Shown here in pieces: positions 5,630 to 6,311 of a DNA stretch of 6,311 nucleotides; position 1 is the first letter of the stretch, and each line of letters opens with the position of its first letter. Made by a program: the position numbers and the translations under genes. The stretch is from assembly GCA_003230535.1 (NCBI GenBank), contig QIEW01000142.1:1-6311 (forward strand). The letters run 5' to 3'. The notes beneath the pieces are model-generated. The model did not search any database and was not told the DNA's origin. It saw only the letters and a list, made by a program, of their open reading frames with translations. The DNA comes from a bacterium. Its GTDB lineage: Bacteria > SZUA-182 > SZUA-191.

Positions 5630-5731
5630 TCAGGTGATGTATTTTACAACGTTGATTACAGGGTAATTTGACATAATATCTTTTTATAATCGAGTGGGTT
5701 GATGTTTTTTTAACTCACATATGCGGCTGTA

Positions 5732-5766
5732 GAGGTTTTAAAAATCAACCTCGAATTGTTGATTTT
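5732..5766. other. Overlapping, mutually exclusive hairpins
   Basis: AAAATCAAC (5741-5749) and GTTGATTTT (5758-5766) form a perfect 9-bp stem with an 8-nt loop. GAGGTT (5732-5737) and AACCTC (5747-5752) form an alternative stem that shares bases 5747-5749 with the first. On the minus strand the longer stem is followed by another T, giving a run of five T, so it could act as a weak terminator downstream of the phosphoketolase gene. No adjacent gene supports attenuation. Confidence 0.35.
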
Positions 5767-5815
5767 GAATAATCTCTGTGGTACAAATATCTATAAATTC
5801 TCCAGCATAGCCACT

Positions 5816-5845
5816 ACCGTTGAGGATGTGGGGCGGATGTGTTTA
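5816..5845. repeat. 30-bp direct repeat, copy 2
   Basis: This differs from 5600-5629 at two positions, both A to G, and lies 216 bp away. On the minus strand the same frame reads KHIRPTSSTVVAMLENL and then stops, parallel to KHICPISSTVFSLV of copy 1. The similarity weakens outside the 30 bp. Confidence 0.6.
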
Positions 5846-5948
5846 ATAATTTTATGTCGAACTCAGGTTATTTATTACTTTTGGCCCCAAATCAGAAATG
5901 TTTGCCCATAAGTGATAAACTCGCAAAAAGTCAGAAAACACACATTCT

Positions 5949-6027
5949 TGTCATTCCCGTGCAAACGGGAATCCAGTATTTTCAGATAGTTAAAATCAGG
6001 ATGATTCCCGCTTTCGCGGGAATGACG
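5949..6027. repeat. Palindromic dispersed repeat, 79 bp, two dRS3-like arms
   Basis: TGTCATTCCC (5949-5958) and GGGAATGACG (6018-6027) are inverted ends with one mismatch. Each end is half of a hairpin: ATTCCC-GTGCAAAC-GGGAAT and ATTCCC-GCTTTCGC-GGGAAT, both of the ATTCCC-N8-GGGAAT type. It shares outer ends with the element at 2861-2927 but has a different, longer centre. Open frames across it (reading SRHSRESGN and LDSRLHGNDK) are the familiar artefact of translating this repeat. Confidence 0.75.
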
Positions 6028-6115
6028 ACTTTTTACGAGACCATCATAAGTTATCTCCCTCAAAATATTAATCACGTCCTGTTGCTGGAAACTGGTTTGT
6101 CGAATATTTACAGGT
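6028..6115. other. Short spacer without recognisable features
   Basis: This AT-rich sequence between the palindromic repeat and the phosphoketolase terminator shows no gene, repeat or regulatory site. Confidence 0.4.
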
Positions 6116-6135
6116 AAAAAACCAGGCAGAGCCTG
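6116..6135 (-). terminator. Intrinsic terminator of the phosphoketolase gene
   Basis: On the minus strand CAGGC-TCT-GCCTG forms a perfect 5-bp stem followed by G and six T. It lies about 100 nt beyond the phosphoketolase stop codon in the right orientation. A second short hairpin, AACCG/CGGTT (6147-6160), precedes it. The stem is short but GC-rich, and the T-run is good. Confidence 0.7.
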
Positions 6136-6233
6136 AAACCATTACAAACCGTCAGCGGTTGTTGAACTTAGTATTTACAGTAAATTAGCAAGCGGAGGCT
6201 TTATATAATTTCCTGTAGTATAAAATAATCAAA

Positions 6234-6311
6234 CTATTTGTGGGTCCATGTCCATTCCCTAATTTCAGGCATATCCTCACCATGCCTGGCGATGTACTCC
6301 CGGTGTTCAAT
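6234..6311 (-). CDS. Phosphoketolase, C-terminal end only (runs off the window)
   Basis: The last 25 codons and the TAG stop (6234-6236) of a minus-strand gene are present. They encode EHREYIARHGEDMPEIREW followed by TWTHK. The HREYI-x-x-HGEDMPEI-R-x-W tail is the conserved C-terminus of xylulose-5-phosphate/fructose-6-phosphate phosphoketolases. These thiamine-diphosphate enzymes split the sugar phosphate with inorganic phosphate to acetyl phosphate plus glyceraldehyde-3-phosphate or erythrose-4-phosphate. The catalytic domains lie outside the window, so only family membership can be inferred. The gene is followed by its own terminator and appears transcriptionally separate from the exported-protein gene 1.2 kb downstream. 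Confidence 0.85.
   Translation of the reverse strand: MEHREYIARHGEDMPEIREWTWTHK

Noticed and set aside
5447-5664. About 70-codon plus-strand open stretch with coding-like base composition
   Set aside because: No ATG in frame, no ribosome binding site, no recognisable domain, and it overlaps a minus-strand open stretch with equal claim.
5668-5690. Perfect TTGACA and perfect TATAAT boxes
   Set aside because: The spacer is only 11 bp, too short for a sigma-70 promoter, and neither box has a suitable partner.
5839-6117. Open frames on both strands across the palindromic repeat
   Set aside because: They translate the repeat into the well-known artefact SRHSRESGN / LDSRLHGNDK; no start signals or conserved domain.

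Overview
This 6.3 kb window appears to come from an uncultivated Gram-negative bacterium. It has a sigma-54 activator, a PilZ (cyclic di-GMP) protein, an exported multi-domain surface protein and moderate, AT-leaning base composition. Palindromic repeats that read as 'TGTCATTCC...GGAATGACA' and 'CCCCCTTTGACAAAGGGGGA' are scattered between genes, as is common in Desulfobacterota, Nitrospirota and several candidate phyla. The sequence alone does not settle the phylum.

Layout: (1) positions 1-90 hold a G/C-run palindromic repeat. (2) 141-950, minus strand: a stand-alone receiver-PilZ protein. (3) 951-1804: a divergent, AT-rich regulatory region. It carries a nearly perfect sigma-54 promoter facing the PilZ gene, an IHF-like site, an 11-bp inverted repeat centred about 93 bp upstream of the predicted start, a sigma-70-type promoter facing the other way, and what may be the decayed start of a receiver domain. 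(4) 1805-2836, plus strand: a sigma-54 enhancer-binding activator with only AAA+ and Fis-type HTH domains. (5) 2837-3261: a convergent spacer full of hairpins and one 67-bp palindromic element. (6) 3262-5004, minus strand: an exported protein with Ig-like, chitobiase-C-like and malectin-like domains. (7) 5005-6233: 1.2 kb without a convincing gene, holding a 30-bp direct repeat pair, hairpins, a second palindromic element and a minus-strand terminator. (8) 6234-6311, minus strand: the last 25 codons of a phosphoketolase gene.

The most coherent biological unit is the divergent pair. A sigma-54 activator gene sits back to back with a cyclic-di-GMP receptor gene whose promoter has the sigma-54 -24/-12 signature, with an IHF-like bend site and a dyad at enhancer distance in between. 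The inference is that the activator switches on the PilZ gene, perhaps tying a stress or surface cue to cyclic-di-GMP output. No CRISPR array, tRNA, rRNA, insertion sequence or known defence system is visible.
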